Made by a program: the position numbers and the translations under genes
DNA from: JAVBUY01 sp031552735
Lineage (GTDB): Bacteria; Bacillota; Clostridia; Christensenellales; Aristaeellaceae
Assembly (NCBI GenBank): GCA_031552735.1
Contig: JAVBMF010000004.1
Span: 26,654-90,653 of the forward strand
Reading direction: 5' to 3'
Length of the DNA stretch: 64,000 nt
Notes under the pieces: model-generated
Seen by the model: the letters and a program-made list of their open reading frames with translations, nothing else
Told to the model about the DNA's origin: nothing
The model's database searches: none
Shown: piece by piece, positions 1 through 9,009 of the stretch
How the letters are laid out: every line of letters starts with the position of its first letter
Position numbering within the stretch: the first letter of the stretch is position 1

Positions 1-536
1 TCGTTGGAGAAAACCAGCTCGATATTGTCGGCGATGCCTTGATAGTAGTCGATATAGTCGATGCCGGTGAAGGGATGCACGGTGTCGTGACCGAACACAC
101 GGCGGAAATTCGCCACATCAAAACTGTCGGAATAGGGGTTGACGCCCTTCTGATCCACCAAGTCGATGGATACCAGCTCGTTGCCCACCTCATCGCCGGG
201 ATAGGAAAGCTGCACATAGAGCTTCTTGGTGGACATGGCGATGGCCTTGAGCAGCACAGAGAAGCGATTGCGCGAGAGGATGGGGAACACAATGCCCAGT
301 TCCTCGCCGCCAAATTTGGCTTTCAGGTCGGCGGCAATCTGCTCGCAGGTGGCATAGTTGCCCTGTGTGCGACCCACCACCGCCTCGGTGATGCCGATAA
401 TATCGCCATGGTTCAGCGCGTAACTGTCGGTCTTGGCGGAATTGCACACGCAATCGCAGACCATCGTGACCAGATCGTCGCCTTCTTTGAAGATCGGAGT
501 CAAAATGCCGCGAGAGACGACGCCGGTAGTACGCAT
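1..536 (-). CDS. CofE-like F420-0:glutamate ligase family protein (partial)
   Basis: The visible 178 N-terminal residues begin MRTTGVVSRGILTPI and continue with a GDIIGITEAVVGRTQGN segment. This is the layout of the F420-0:gamma-glutamyl ligase (CofE) fold, which adds glutamate to coenzyme F420-0 in actinobacteria and archaea. Many Clostridia carry such a protein without known F420 synthesis, so the substrate here is uncertain. The ATG is preceded on the minus strand by GAAAGGAA at good spacing, and a consensus promoter lies upstream. The gene runs off the left edge, so the C-terminus cannot be judged. It is divergent from a LysR gene, which may regulate it (inference). Family assignment is fairly sure; the reaction is not. 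Confidence 0.7.
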   Translation of the reverse strand, partial: MRTTGVVSRGILTPIFKEGDDLVTMVCDCVCNSAKTDSYALNHGDIIGITEAVVGRTQGNYATCEQIAADLKAKFGGEELGIVFPILSRNRFSVLLKAIAMSTKKLYVQLSYPGDEVGNELVSIDLVDQKGVNPYSDSFDVANFRRVFGHDTVHPFTGIDYIDYYQGIADNIELVFSN

Positions 537-612
537 AAAAGCACCATTCCTTTCATCGTTGAGCGCTGCGATAGATACGAGGATGATTTGCTTGCTTTTG
601 GCCAGCCCGCTT

Positions 613-641
613 AGTATAATGCCAGTGCAATCATAAGTCAA
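613..641 (-). promoter_or_regulatory. Sigma-A type promoter for the CofE-like gene
   Basis: On the minus strand TTGACT and TATACT are separated by 17 bp, about 77 bp upstream of the CofE-like start. It lies in the AT-rich divergent intergenic region shared with the LysR gene, where LysR-type regulators usually bind. Confidence 0.7.
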
Positions 642-688
642 ATGAATAATATTTATATCTCAAATAAGTTTTTGTTATGGAGACGCGT

Positions 689-1594
689 ATGGATATTGAT
701 CTGGAGTGGTATCGAACCTTTCATGCGGTGGGGCGCTGCGGCAGCATATCGCAGGCGGCGCAGGCGCTGTCGGTCAGTCAGCCCGCGGTCAGCCAAATCA
801 TCCGGCAGTTGGAGCGACGCACAGGATCACAACTCTTCATGCGCAATCCCAAGGGCGCCACGCTGACACCGGAGGGAGAAGCGTTGTACCGGTATGTTGA
901 TCAGGCGCTGGGGCTGCTTGCCACCGCGCAGAGCCAGTTGGAGGGGCAGCGGCAACTAACCAGCGGCAAGCTGCGCATCGGTGCCAGCGACACGCTGTGC
1001 AAGCACTGGCTGCTCAAGCACTTGGAGCGCTTTCACCGCGCGCACCCGGGGATCGACATTCAGGTGACCAACCGCACGTCCAGCGAAACCATGGAGTTGC
1101 TCAAGCGTGGCGAGGCGGATCTGGGACTGATCAATTTGCCGATGTCGCTGCCCGCGCGGTTTGTGACCCAAGAGATTGCGCACGTGCATGATTGCTTTGT
1201 GTATAGTCCGACGGCGTTTCCCGAATTGGGCGGCGTTTGCGCGTGGGCGCGGCTGGCGGATCTGCCGCTGATCATGCTGGAGAACGCCAGCGCGACTCGG
1301 CGGGCGATCAACGCCGCCGCCGAGGCGCATGGCATCCGGCTAGCGCCGGAGATTGAGCTGGGCAGTCTGGACCTGCTGGCCGAGTTTGCGATCAGCGGAT
1401 TGGGCGTGGCATCGGTGGTGGAGGAATTTATCGCGCCGCAGCTTGCGTCAGGCCAATTGCGCAAGCTGGAGCTCACGCCGCCCGCGCCGCCGCGCGCCAT
1501 CGCGCTGGTGCGCCATGCCGATCTGCCGCTGCCGCACAGCGCCCGGGCATTTCTGACGGAAATTGAGCCTTTTCTGCCGGTTCGCAAGGGTTGA
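689..1594 (+). CDS. LysR-family transcriptional regulator
   Basis: This 301-residue protein has the LysR architecture. An N-terminal winged helix-turn-helix (roughly residues 5-60, with SISQAAQALSVSQPAVSQ as the recognition part) is followed by a periplasmic-binding-like effector domain starting near residue 88 (GKLRIGASDTLCKHWLLKHL). It should bind DNA as a dimer or tetramer and respond to a small ligand. I chose the ATG at 689 because ATGGAG upstream serves as its ribosome binding site; an in-frame ATG at 677 would begin inside that site. Divergence from the CofE-like gene suggests that gene as the target. The stop codon overlaps the -35 box of the next gene's promoter. Confidence 0.9.
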   Translation: MDIDLEWYRTFHAVGRCGSISQAAQALSVSQPAVSQIIRQLERRTGSQLFMRNPKGATLTPEGEALYRYVDQALGLLATAQSQLEGQRQLTSGKLRIGASDTLCKHWLLKHLERFHRAHPGIDIQVTNRTSSETMELLKRGEADLGLINLPMSLPARFVTQEIAHVHDCFVYSPTAFPELGGVCAWARLADLPLIMLENASATRRAINAAAEAHGIRLAPEIELGSLDLLAEFAISGLGVASVVEEFIAPQLASGQLRKLELTPPAPPRAIALVRHADLPLPHSARAFLTEIEPFLPVRKG

Positions 1595-1619
1595 CAGCCT
1601 GCGTGGCGCTCGATACAAT
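1591..1619 (+). promoter_or_regulatory. Promoter for the YfhO-like gene
   Basis: TTGACA and TACAAT are separated by 17 bp. The -35 box overlaps the LysR stop codon. The start codon lies about 38 bp downstream of the -10 box, behind GAGGAG. Confidence 0.75.
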
Positions 1620-1656
1620 GAATATACTATCCAATATCACTTGAGGAGTTCCTCCA

Positions 1657-4071
1657 ATGCAATTTCGCACATCCACTATATCTACGCGCAAGGCCTGCTG
1701 GCAAGTGTTTTTTGTCGCGATTGGACTGGCAATACTGGCGCTGGCGCCCGCAATCTTCCGCTTTGGCGGACGCATGGTCACGCGCGGCGATTTTATGGAA
1801 CAACAGATTCCCTTCATCATAGAAACCAAGCGCATGCTGGCATCCGGCGTGCCCTATTGGGACTGGAACACCTTCCTGGGCGAGAATTTCTTTGGCGCGT
1901 ATTCTTTCTACACGATTGGCAGCCCATTTGTGTGGCTGCTATTGCCGCTGCCTGAGGCCGCGATCCCATATGGCATCTCGGTGATGGCGGTGCTCAAGCA
2001 TGCCGTGGCTGCCATGACCGCCTGCCTGTATCTGCGCCGCTTTGTCAAGGACGCGCGCTGGGCGCAAATGGGTGCGCTACTGTACGCGTTCTCGGGCTAT
2101 AGCATCATCAACACACAGTTTTACCACTTCATGGATGTGGTCGCCGTGTTTCCGCTGCTGCTCTGGGCGGTAGAGGAAGTTTTTTCCGAGCGCCGCGGCA
2201 CCGGTGTGCTGGCGCTGGCTTGCGCGCTGAACGCGATGGTCAATTACTACTTCTACATGGGTACGGCGATTTTTGTCGCGATCTATGTCGTGTTTCGCCT
2301 GTTCTCACACGATTGGCGGCAGCGACTTTCGTTTGGGCGCGTGGTGCAGCTTGTGTTCGAATGCGGGTTGGGATCGCTGATGGCGGCATGGATTTTGATG
2401 CCCGCCGGATGGGCGATGCTGGGCATCTCGCGCATTGGCCGCTTCATGGAATTGAAGGTCTACGAAACCTATTCGGTCACCAATACGCTGGAGCGTCTGC
2501 GCGCGCTGATGATGCCGATTGAAAGCAGTGTGGTGCACGCATTCTTCGGCGACGCGTCCAGCTGGTCGGCAATCGCGGCGTTTCTGCCGCTGTTTGGTTG
2601 CGCGCTGGTGATCTGGCAGTATCTGGCGCGACCTAAGAGTTGGATCAAGCTGCTTATTCCGGTGTTGGTGTTCATCTCGCTGTGGCCGTTTACCAACCGC
2701 ATGTTTACGCTGGGCAGCAATGTGTTCTACACGCGCTGGTGGTATGCGCTGGTGCTGATGCTGTGCATCCCGACCGCACAGGGCATGGAGGCTTTGCAGG
2801 AGAAGAATGACCGCGATCTGATACGGATGAATCATGCGATCGGTATCGTCGCGGTGCTTTCGCTGCTGCTCACTGTGCCGTTTATCCCGTATCCGAGGCT
2901 GTTTGCTTGGTTTGAGCGCAGCGGCGTGACGCTGCTGGTGAAGCTGGGGGAGCGCCTGACGCTCAATGGCCGTTACCCCGACTACGGCGGCAACGCGTTT
3001 CGCTGGCTGGCCTATGCGCTGGCGGGGGGCAATCTGCTGGCGCTGTTTGTGGTCACGCGCAGACGCTTTGTTGGCCGTCACGTTGTGCTGCTTATTGCGC
3101 TGGGCATCACGATCGTGGGCAACTATGCCGCATTTATCGCGGTCAACGACGCGCTGGTGCCTGCCGGAGAATTTTCCGGGCTGCCCACCGCAGTGGATTA
3201 TTACGCGCAGCATACGCTGCTGGACGACCGCCCAGCCTTTTCCGGCACAGCGTACGACCACCGTGTCGATGCGCCCAGCAAGCTGCGAAACTATGGCATG
3301 CTGATCAACCAGCCGTCGATCACGGCATTTCACAGCCTGCGCTCGGGCTACCTGAACGAGTTTATCGTCATGGCGGGGTTCGGCCATCCGGAAACCGCCG
3401 ATGTGATCCCGCCTGACGCGAAGGACGGTGCGATCCGGTCGCTGCTGGGCGTTACCACGTACTACAATTACGACGAGCAGAACTTTCCCGGCGCGCCGGA
3501 GGGGTTCGTCTATCAAGGGCAGGAAGGCGACGTGTCGGTGTATCACAATCCGTATGCGCTGCCCATTGGCTTTGGGTACGATGGGTTCCTTGATCTGGAC
3601 GAGTGGCATGTCGATGAGCAGAACTTTGGCACCTTGGCGCTGAACTACGCGATCATGAAGCATCACTGGGCGGACAAGGGATTGTGGGATGTGATGAGCT
3701 CCGTGCCGCCTGATACGCCGCTACTGAGCTGGCAGGAGGCTGCCAAACAGCGGCAAAAATACGGCTGCTACGATGTGCGCATGACGCCGACCGGATTGAC
3801 CGCGAAGATTGACTTGGATCATCCCATGCTGGTGGGCTTCACCGTGCAGTACGACAAAGGGTGGACGGCGACGGTCAATGGCGAACCGGCGACCATTCGG
3901 CTGGCCAATATGGGCATGATGGCGATCTATGTGCCCGAGGGGCAGGCGACCGAGATTGTGCTGTCGTTCCGCCCGCGTGGGCTGTACGCAGGCATTGCGG
4001 TCAGCGTAGCGGCGGCACTGATGCTGGCAGGATATGTGCTGGCAGTACGGCGGAGGAAACGAAAAGCATAA
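1657..4071 (+). CDS. YfhO-family polytopic membrane protein
   Basis: This 804-residue protein has many predicted membrane helices in its first 500 residues, a soluble segment at about 500-770 and a last helix near 775-795 before a basic tail. The stretch RGDFMEQQIPFI after the first helix, followed by a WDWNTFLGENFFG segment, is typical of YfhO proteins. YfhO of Bacillus subtilis is implicated in glycosylation of lipoteichoic acid, and the family resembles GT-C glycosyltransferases that use undecaprenyl-linked sugars. The sugar and acceptor here are unknown. It is monocistronic: its own promoter lies upstream and a strong hairpin terminator begins right after the stop. GtrA-like and LCP-like genes at 10.6-11.9 kb are possible partners in envelope decoration (inference). 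Confidence 0.85.
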   Translation: MQFRTSTISTRKACWQVFFVAIGLAILALAPAIFRFGGRMVTRGDFMEQQIPFIIETKRMLASGVPYWDWNTFLGENFFGAYSFYTIGSPFVWLLLPLPEAAIPYGISVMAVLKHAVAAMTACLYLRRFVKDARWAQMGALLYAFSGYSIINTQFYHFMDVVAVFPLLLWAVEEVFSERRGTGVLALACALNAMVNYYFYMGTAIFVAIYVVFRLFSHDWRQRLSFGRVVQLVFECGLGSLMAAWILMPAGWAMLGISRIGRFMELKVYETYSVTNTLERLRALMMPIESSVVHAFFGDASSWSAIAAFLPLFGCALVIWQYLARPKSWIKLLIPVLVFISLWPFTNRMFTLGSNVFYTRWWYALVLMLCIPTAQGMEALQEKNDRDLIRMNHAIGIVAVLSLLLTVPFIPYPRLFAWFERSGVTLLVKLGERLTLNGRYPDYGGNAFRWLAYALAGGNLLALFVVTRRRFVGRHVVLLIALGITIVGNYAAFIAVNDALVPAGEFSGLPTAVDYYAQHTLLDDRPAFSGTAYDHRVDAPSKLRNYGMLINQPSITAFHSLRSGYLNEFIVMAGFGHPETADVIPPDAKDGAIRSLLGVTTYYNYDEQNFPGAPEGFVYQGQEGDVSVYHNPYALPIGFGYDGFLDLDEWHVDEQNFGTLALNYAIMKHHWADKGLWDVMSSVPPDTPLLSWQEAAKQRQKYGCYDVRMTPTGLTAKIDLDHPMLVGFTVQYDKGWTATVNGEPATIRLANMGMMAIYVPEGQATEIVLSFRPRGLYAGIAVSVAAALMLAGYVLAVRRRKRKA

Positions 4072-4072
4072 T

Positions 4073-4106
4073 AAAAGAGCGGCTGTTACGCACAGCCGCT
4101 CTTTTT
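4073..4106. terminator. Bidirectional intrinsic terminator
   Basis: A perfect 13-bp stem (AAAAGAGCGGCTG and its complement) with a 7-base loop is flanked by A and T tracts. It sits between the convergent YfhO-like gene and the ABC permease operon and can serve both. Confidence 0.9.
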
Positions 4107-4113
4107 ATGTGGA

Positions 4114-5382
4114 CTATTTTTCCGCTTTGGCGGCGGCATCAGCGGCCGCGTGCAGCATGGATTCCTTGGATTTATTGCCCTGCCAGGAGTGCAGCACCAG
4201 CGCCACCGCGATGACACCATAGCTGATGAACACGCGGAAGTACTCGCCGATACCGGCGTCGCCGAACACGTTCTTGGCGGCGGGCGGGGAGACAATGAAC
4301 AGCAGGTGGAACAGCAGACAGCCCAGCAACGCCTGTGCGTTGGTGGCGCGCACGATCGAAGCGCCGCCCACCAGAATGGCCGCACCCGCATACAGGCCGA
4401 CTTGCTCGTGCGCGCCATAGGTTTGCAGCGAGCCCATGTTCTGTACGAAGATCAACTGACCCAAACCGGCCAGCACGGTGGAGATCATGATGGCGATCAG
4501 GCGTGTACGGTTGACGTTGATACCCGCTGCGTTGGCCACCGTGCCGCTCTGGCCAACCGCGCGGAATTGTTGCCCCAGGCGCGTGCGCATGATCGCGACA
4601 TTGAACAGGCAGAGCAGACCGATCACCGCGAAGGTAATCATCGGCACCGTGCCCATGGAGAACCACACCTTAATGGAGGGCAGCTGCATCAACGCACAGA
4701 TCGCTACCAGTATGCCAGCGCGGATTGCCATCTGTTTGATGGTGATGCGCTTTCTGAGGAACTGGTAGAGCGCGAGCAGCACCATGATGCCGGCGAACAC
4801 ATAGATCGCGTATTCCAGCTTCAGCCGCCACAGGCCGTCCAGCGCGTACATCATCTTCAGCGGTTTGATGTCCAGCGTGTTGGCGATACCGGTCGAGCCC
4901 TTGATGACCAGGCCCTTGGCGGTCATGGGGATCAGATTGCCAAAGATGAAGAGGAACAACAACTGATACAAACCGTTGGCAAAGTAGCCCAGGATCAGCG
5001 AACCGATCATTTCCTGGCCCTTCATGCGGTTGAGCAGTTGGCCAACCAGATAGCCGAACAGCGTGGCGATGGGCAGCGTCATCAGCACCGCGACCAGAAA
5101 GCCGCGCGTGCCGGGGATCTGCCACTCCAGCACCCATAGGATGGCGATCTGTGCCGCCATCGCGCCAATGGTGATGGCAAAGTTGATGCCCATGCCCGCG
5201 ACGATGGGGATGATCAGTGCCAGCACGATAAACGCGTTGCGCGTCAGGCGACTGACCAGCTCGGACAAAACGAAGGCCATTGACTGCCCGGCCAACGCGA
5301 AACAAATGATGCATAGCACCACGATCATGATGGTAACGGCATTTTCTTGCAGAATGGTTTTGAAATCAGTCTTTTTAGGCAC
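4114..5382 (-). CDS. ABC importer permease, second subunit (BPD_transp_2 type)
   Basis: This is a roughly 422-residue polytopic protein of the RbsC/YufQ-like permease superfamily. Residues after the first helix include GMGINFAITIGAMAAQIA, and later GQQFRAVGQSGTVANAAGIN matches the cytoplasmic coupling loop that contacts the ATPase. It is the last gene of a four-gene importer operon. I prefer the GTG at 5382, which overlaps the upstream stop as GTGCCTAA and has GGGGG eight bases before it. An in-frame GTG at 5391 is possible and adds three residues. The same overlap geometry occurs at the previous junction, so the two permeases are probably translationally coupled. Confidence 0.85.
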   Translation of the reverse strand: MPKKTDFKTILQENAVTIMIVVLCIICFALAGQSMAFVLSELVSRLTRNAFIVLALIIPIVAGMGINFAITIGAMAAQIAILWVLEWQIPGTRGFLVAVLMTLPIATLFGYLVGQLLNRMKGQEMIGSLILGYFANGLYQLLFLFIFGNLIPMTAKGLVIKGSTGIANTLDIKPLKMMYALDGLWRLKLEYAIYVFAGIMVLLALYQFLRKRITIKQMAIRAGILVAICALMQLPSIKVWFSMGTVPMITFAVIGLLCLFNVAIMRTRLGQQFRAVGQSGTVANAAGINVNRTRLIAIMISTVLAGLGQLIFVQNMGSLQTYGAHEQVGLYAGAAILVGGASIVRATNAQALLGCLLFHLLFIVSPPAAKNVFGDAGIGEYFRVFISYGVIAVALVLHSWQGNKSKESMLHAAADAAAKAEK

Positions 5383-7318
5383 GAGAGCCACCCCCAGACT
5401 TGGTTAGCGCATAGAGAATGATACCATTGGATACCAAGATGCGGATGGTCTCGGCAATGGTGGAGCCGGGCACCAGCGCGTTGGCGACCGGCATGCCCAG
5501 CGTCAACACACCCTGGAACAGGAATGTGCCGATGATGACGTGGCTGATGCGCGCGCGCGAGGTGCTGGCGCCGCCGATCAGGATGGCCGACGCGGCGATC
5601 AGGCCCAGCGTGCGCGGGGCAGTGTAGAGCTGCATGAAGCCGTAGCTCTGGCTGAACACGATGATGCCGACCGCGCCGAGCACGGTTGACAGCGTGGTGC
5701 CGATGATGCGCATCTTGTCCACGTTGATGCCGGTGGCCTCGGCAAAGCGCGGGTTGTTGCCCACGGCTTGCATTGCGATACCGGTCTTGGTCTTGGTGAA
5801 CAGCCACATCAGCAGGCACATCAGCGCAACGAACAGCAGCAAGCCAGTCGGGACGGTAATGCCGCCAACGCGGAAAGACCAGAAATCATCGAGCACATGC
5901 GCAAACGTGGTGCCCATGCTAACGGTGTTGCGCAGGCCGTTGCCCAGCGGCCACTTGAGTTCCAGCGACTTAAAGGGCAGCACCAGCCACGCGATACACA
6001 TCAGCGACACAATGGAGAAGCCGACATAGGTCGTGACCGACATTTCGTTGCCCTTCAGGCGGTTCAGCAACAGGCCGTACAAATAGCCCAAGATGGTGGC
6101 AATGGCCAGACCGATGGCAAGGGCGAACGCGAAGCCGCCCCAACCGGTATAGCCATATTCGATACACATGAGGCCGCCAATCAGACCGCCGATAATGCCC
6201 ACCGGCAAGCCCAGATTCAGGCTGATGCCGCACTGGATGCCGGGCACCATCGCCAGCACCATGACGCTGTTCATGCCCATGCGGACAATTGCGTTGGACA
6301 ATAGCTGCGTGATCGACAGGTCATAGACAATGGCCAGCACACATAGCAGGATAAAGAAGCTGGAAATGATCAAACAGGGCAGACCCACCACACGCACGAT
6401 CTGCGGGAAGAAGTTGATCATCAGCGCCAGCAGGATCAGTGCGATGCCAATGGTGATCAGGTCGCTGCCGTAGCGGGCGATGGTGGCGGGCATCTTGGCG
6501 TTGCCCAGCGCTTCGTCGCCGCCGTTTTGGCTGTAGCGGTCATATTCTTTGTCATACGTGTCGCCCGCCTGATGCGTCAGATCCAGAATCATCGGCTTAA
6601 ATTGCGCGATGGCGCTGTCATCCAGCACGGGGTAGACTACCTTGAGCGCATCGGCGACCGCGATAAACTTCTCATCGACAATGCCCATCAACCGCTTCAT
6701 CTCGTCGGTATCCTGGAAGCCGGACAGATCGATCTGCGGTTCGTCAGTGGTCAACGCAAGATCACCCATACCGGCGGACTCGCCGCCTTCCGCGCTGGGT
6801 ACGGTGGCTTCGTCGAGTACGAGCACACCATCAGGCGTGGTGGGCATGGCGGTTGCTTCCGGGTCTGCGCCGATCGCGGCCAACTGACCGGCCACACGCG
6901 CGCTATAAAGCTCCTGCGCAAGCTGCTTTTCTTCCGTGTAGTCTTTCATCGCGCTGCGCAGAATCAGCAGCGCGTCGTCCAGCGGCTTGGTATCGACCGT
7001 CGCGTAGTCGATCAGCGAGGCTGACGAATTGGCGCGGGCTTCCTCCTCGGCCTTGGCGGATGCCTCGCGGAGTTCCGCCAAGCTCTTGCCCGCGGCTTTT
7101 GCGTCCGCAGCGGCCTGCTTTTTGGCGGCATTCACAAAGGATTCCACCGCGCCCTCACCGCTGGCGGCCAGCAATGAGCGTGTGCGCATGACGGTCAGCA
7201 CATCTTCCGCGCGCTCGCCACGGCTTAGGTTGGCGCCGTAGATGCCGGTGACGATCAGCGCGACAGCCACCAGACAGAGCACAATGGCGACAATGCGGCG
7301 AACAGAGTTTTTAGCCAT
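5375..7318 (-). CDS. ABC importer permease with large extracytoplasmic N-terminal insert
   Basis: This is a 647-residue permease. Residues about 8-28 form the first helix. Residues about 29-285 are hydrophilic and Ala/Glu-rich, and should lie outside the membrane. From about 286 on it is a normal BPD_transp_2 permease, with a coupling loop near AMQAVGNNPRFAEATGIN. Family members are normally 300-400 residues, so the insert is extra. The ATG at 7318 overlaps the ATPase stop as ATGGCTAA and has GGAGG eight bases upstream, which fixes the start. Together with its shorter sibling it should form the membrane heterodimer. The insert could bind the binding protein or sense its load (inference). The substrate is unknown. 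Confidence 0.85.
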   Translation of the reverse strand: MAKNSVRRIVAIVLCLVAVALIVTGIYGANLSRGERAEDVLTVMRTRSLLAASGEGAVESFVNAAKKQAAADAKAAGKSLAELREASAKAEEEARANSSASLIDYATVDTKPLDDALLILRSAMKDYTEEKQLAQELYSARVAGQLAAIGADPEATAMPTTPDGVLVLDEATVPSAEGGESAGMGDLALTTDEPQIDLSGFQDTDEMKRLMGIVDEKFIAVADALKVVYPVLDDSAIAQFKPMILDLTHQAGDTYDKEYDRYSQNGGDEALGNAKMPATIARYGSDLITIGIALILLALMINFFPQIVRVVGLPCLIISSFFILLCVLAIVYDLSITQLLSNAIVRMGMNSVMVLAMVPGIQCGISLNLGLPVGIIGGLIGGLMCIEYGYTGWGGFAFALAIGLAIATILGYLYGLLLNRLKGNEMSVTTYVGFSIVSLMCIAWLVLPFKSLELKWPLGNGLRNTVSMGTTFAHVLDDFWSFRVGGITVPTGLLLFVALMCLLMWLFTKTKTGIAMQAVGNNPRFAEATGINVDKMRIIGTTLSTVLGAVGIIVFSQSYGFMQLYTAPRTLGLIAASAILIGGASTSRARISHVIIGTFLFQGVLTLGMPVANALVPGSTIAETIRILVSNGIILYALTKSGGGSRA

Positions 7319-8906
7319 CGACTTCGCCTCCCTTCTGCGGTTTGATGCCGGACATCGCCAGGCCAAAGTCGGCGTCGGCCGCGTCAACCGGCAGAACGTC
7401 CACAACCTTGCCCTCGGACACAATGGCGATGCGGTCGCAGATCGAGCGAAGCTCCAACAGCTCCGATGATACCATCACAATGGTCAGGCCGTGCTCGCGG
7501 TTGAGCTGTACCAGCGTCTCTAGCACCAGCTTTTTCGCGCCGATATCAATGCCGCGCGTCGGCTCGGAAACAAACAGGAATTTGGGATCCATGACCAGCG
7601 CGCGGGCGATGCAGACCTTCTGCTGATTGCCGCCCGACAGTGTGCCGGTGTGCTGCGCGGCGGAGGTGCAGCGGATGTCCAGACTCTCGATCATCTCGTT
7701 GGCGGTTTTGCGCACAGCGCCGCCGTCTCTGAAACCCAGCCGCAGGAATTTATCCTTGATCTGCATGGCGTTAAAGGCGATGTTGTCCTCAATCGACTGA
7801 TCGAGCAGCAGGCCCACGCCACGGCGATCTTCCGATACCATGGCCAGACCGGCGCGCAGCGCGTGGTCGGCGTCATTGAGCTGCATCGGCGTGCCGAAGA
7901 ACGAAACCTCGCCAACTGCCGGATACGTGCCCATGATGCCATTGGGGATACCGACCTTGCCCTGACCGGCCAACCCGCCGATGCCCATGATCTCGCCTTC
8001 GATTACGTCCAGCGATACGCCCTTGACTTCCTCACCGGCCATGTCCACCCAAAGATTTTTCATGGACAGCGCCAGCTTCTTGGCGTCGAGCTGCTTTTCG
8101 CGCGCAGGGGTGCTGATCATGGATTCGCCTTTGCGGCCGATCATCAGCTCCGCCAGCTCGACCAAGTTGGTTTCGCTGGTCTTGCGCGTGGCGGCCAGCT
8201 TGCCGTCGCGCAGGATGGTGATGCTGTCGGCCGAGGCGATCACCTCGTCAAGGCGGTGGGTGATGAAGATGATGGCGATACCGCTCTCGGCAATCTTTTT
8301 CATCACGGAGATGAGCTGCTTGGCCTCGCTCTCGGTGAGCACGGCGGTCGGCTCATCAAACACCATCAGCTTGATGCCGGTCTTGTCAATCTCGCGTGCG
8401 ATTTCGACAAACTGCATGTAGCCAACCGGCAACCCCTTGACCAGCGTGAACTCATCGATGCCCATGCCCACCGAGTCCAGCGCTTTGCGCGCATCGGCAG
8501 CCATCGCGGGCATATCCAGCGTCTCCAGGTTCTTGCCCAGTACGCGGCTGACCAAGCTGGGGCGGCTGATCTCGCGATTCAGCTTGATGTTTTCGGTGAT
8601 GGTGAAGCCGGGCAACAGCATAAATTCCTGATGCACCATGCCGATGCCTTTGTGCATCGCATCATAAGGCGAAAGGATATGGACCGATTCGCCGTCCATT
8701 TTTACTTCGCCTTCAAAGCCACCGGTGCTGTGAATGACCGGCATGCCAAACAATATATTCATCAGCGTCGATTTGCCCGCGCCGTTCTCTCCGAGCAGCG
8801 CGTGGATTTCGCCGGGGCGCACCGACACCGTGACATTCGAAAGCACAGTGTTATCACCATAACGTTTGGTAATGTTTTTCATCTCAAGCACAAATTCTGC
8901 GCTCAA
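7311..8906 (-). CDS. ABC importer ATPase with two nucleotide-binding domains
   Basis: This 531-residue protein contains two fused ATPase domains in the arrangement of ribose, galactose and nucleoside importers (RbsA/MglA/YufO type). The first has GENGAGKST near residues 40-47 and LMVFDEPTAVL as Walker B. The second has a shorter P-loop (GLAGQGKVG), the signature SGGNQQKV and FVSEPTRGIDIG. It powers the two downstream permeases from the cytoplasmic face. The start is a TTG preceded by AAGGAGG with a seven-base gap. A hairpin separates it from the binding-protein gene, so it is probably made in smaller amounts than that protein. Confidence 0.92.
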   Translation of the reverse strand: MSAEFVLEMKNITKRYGDNTVLSNVTVSVRPGEIHALLGENGAGKSTLMNILFGMPVIHSTGGFEGEVKMDGESVHILSPYDAMHKGIGMVHQEFMLLPGFTITENIKLNREISRPSLVSRVLGKNLETLDMPAMAADARKALDSVGMGIDEFTLVKGLPVGYMQFVEIAREIDKTGIKLMVFDEPTAVLTESEAKQLISVMKKIAESGIAIIFITHRLDEVIASADSITILRDGKLAATRKTSETNLVELAELMIGRKGESMISTPAREKQLDAKKLALSMKNLWVDMAGEEVKGVSLDVIEGEIMGIGGLAGQGKVGIPNGIMGTYPAVGEVSFFGTPMQLNDADHALRAGLAMVSEDRRGVGLLLDQSIEDNIAFNAMQIKDKFLRLGFRDGGAVRKTANEMIESLDIRCTSAAQHTGTLSGGNQQKVCIARALVMDPKFLFVSEPTRGIDIGAKKLVLETLVQLNREHGLTIVMVSSELLELRSICDRIAIVSEGKVVDVLPVDAADADFGLAMSGIKPQKGGEVDG

Positions 8907-8930
8907 AAGAGTCCCTCCTTACGGAAAAGT

Positions 8931-8959
8931 CGGCCCGCCTTTTCGAAAAAGACGGGCCG
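8931..8959 (-). terminator. Hairpin between binding-protein and ATPase genes (partial terminator)
   Basis: Two 13-base arms (CGGCCCG...TTTT type) pair fully on the minus-strand transcript when one G-U wobble is allowed; the plus-strand version would have a C-A mismatch. An ACTTTT tail follows. Such hairpins after binding-protein genes commonly protect the upstream message and let only part of transcription continue. Confidence 0.7.
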
Positions 8960-9009
8960 TCTTTCACCTTGTATCGCGGACCGCCAAGCAGGCGGTCATA
9001 GGGTATTGC

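Noticed and set aside
2305..3666. Long minus-strand open frame opposite the YfhO-like gene
   Set aside because: It is rich in Arg, His and Gln, has no family features, and mirrors the high-GC third positions of the real gene.
4150..5139. Plus-strand open frame opposite the second permease
   Set aside because: Composition (many Gln, His, Arg) and absence of any domain mark it as an antisense shadow.
7311..8906. Degenerate second P-loop in the ATPase as a defect
   Set aside because: A shortened second P-loop is normal for the double-ATPase sugar/nucleoside importer family.
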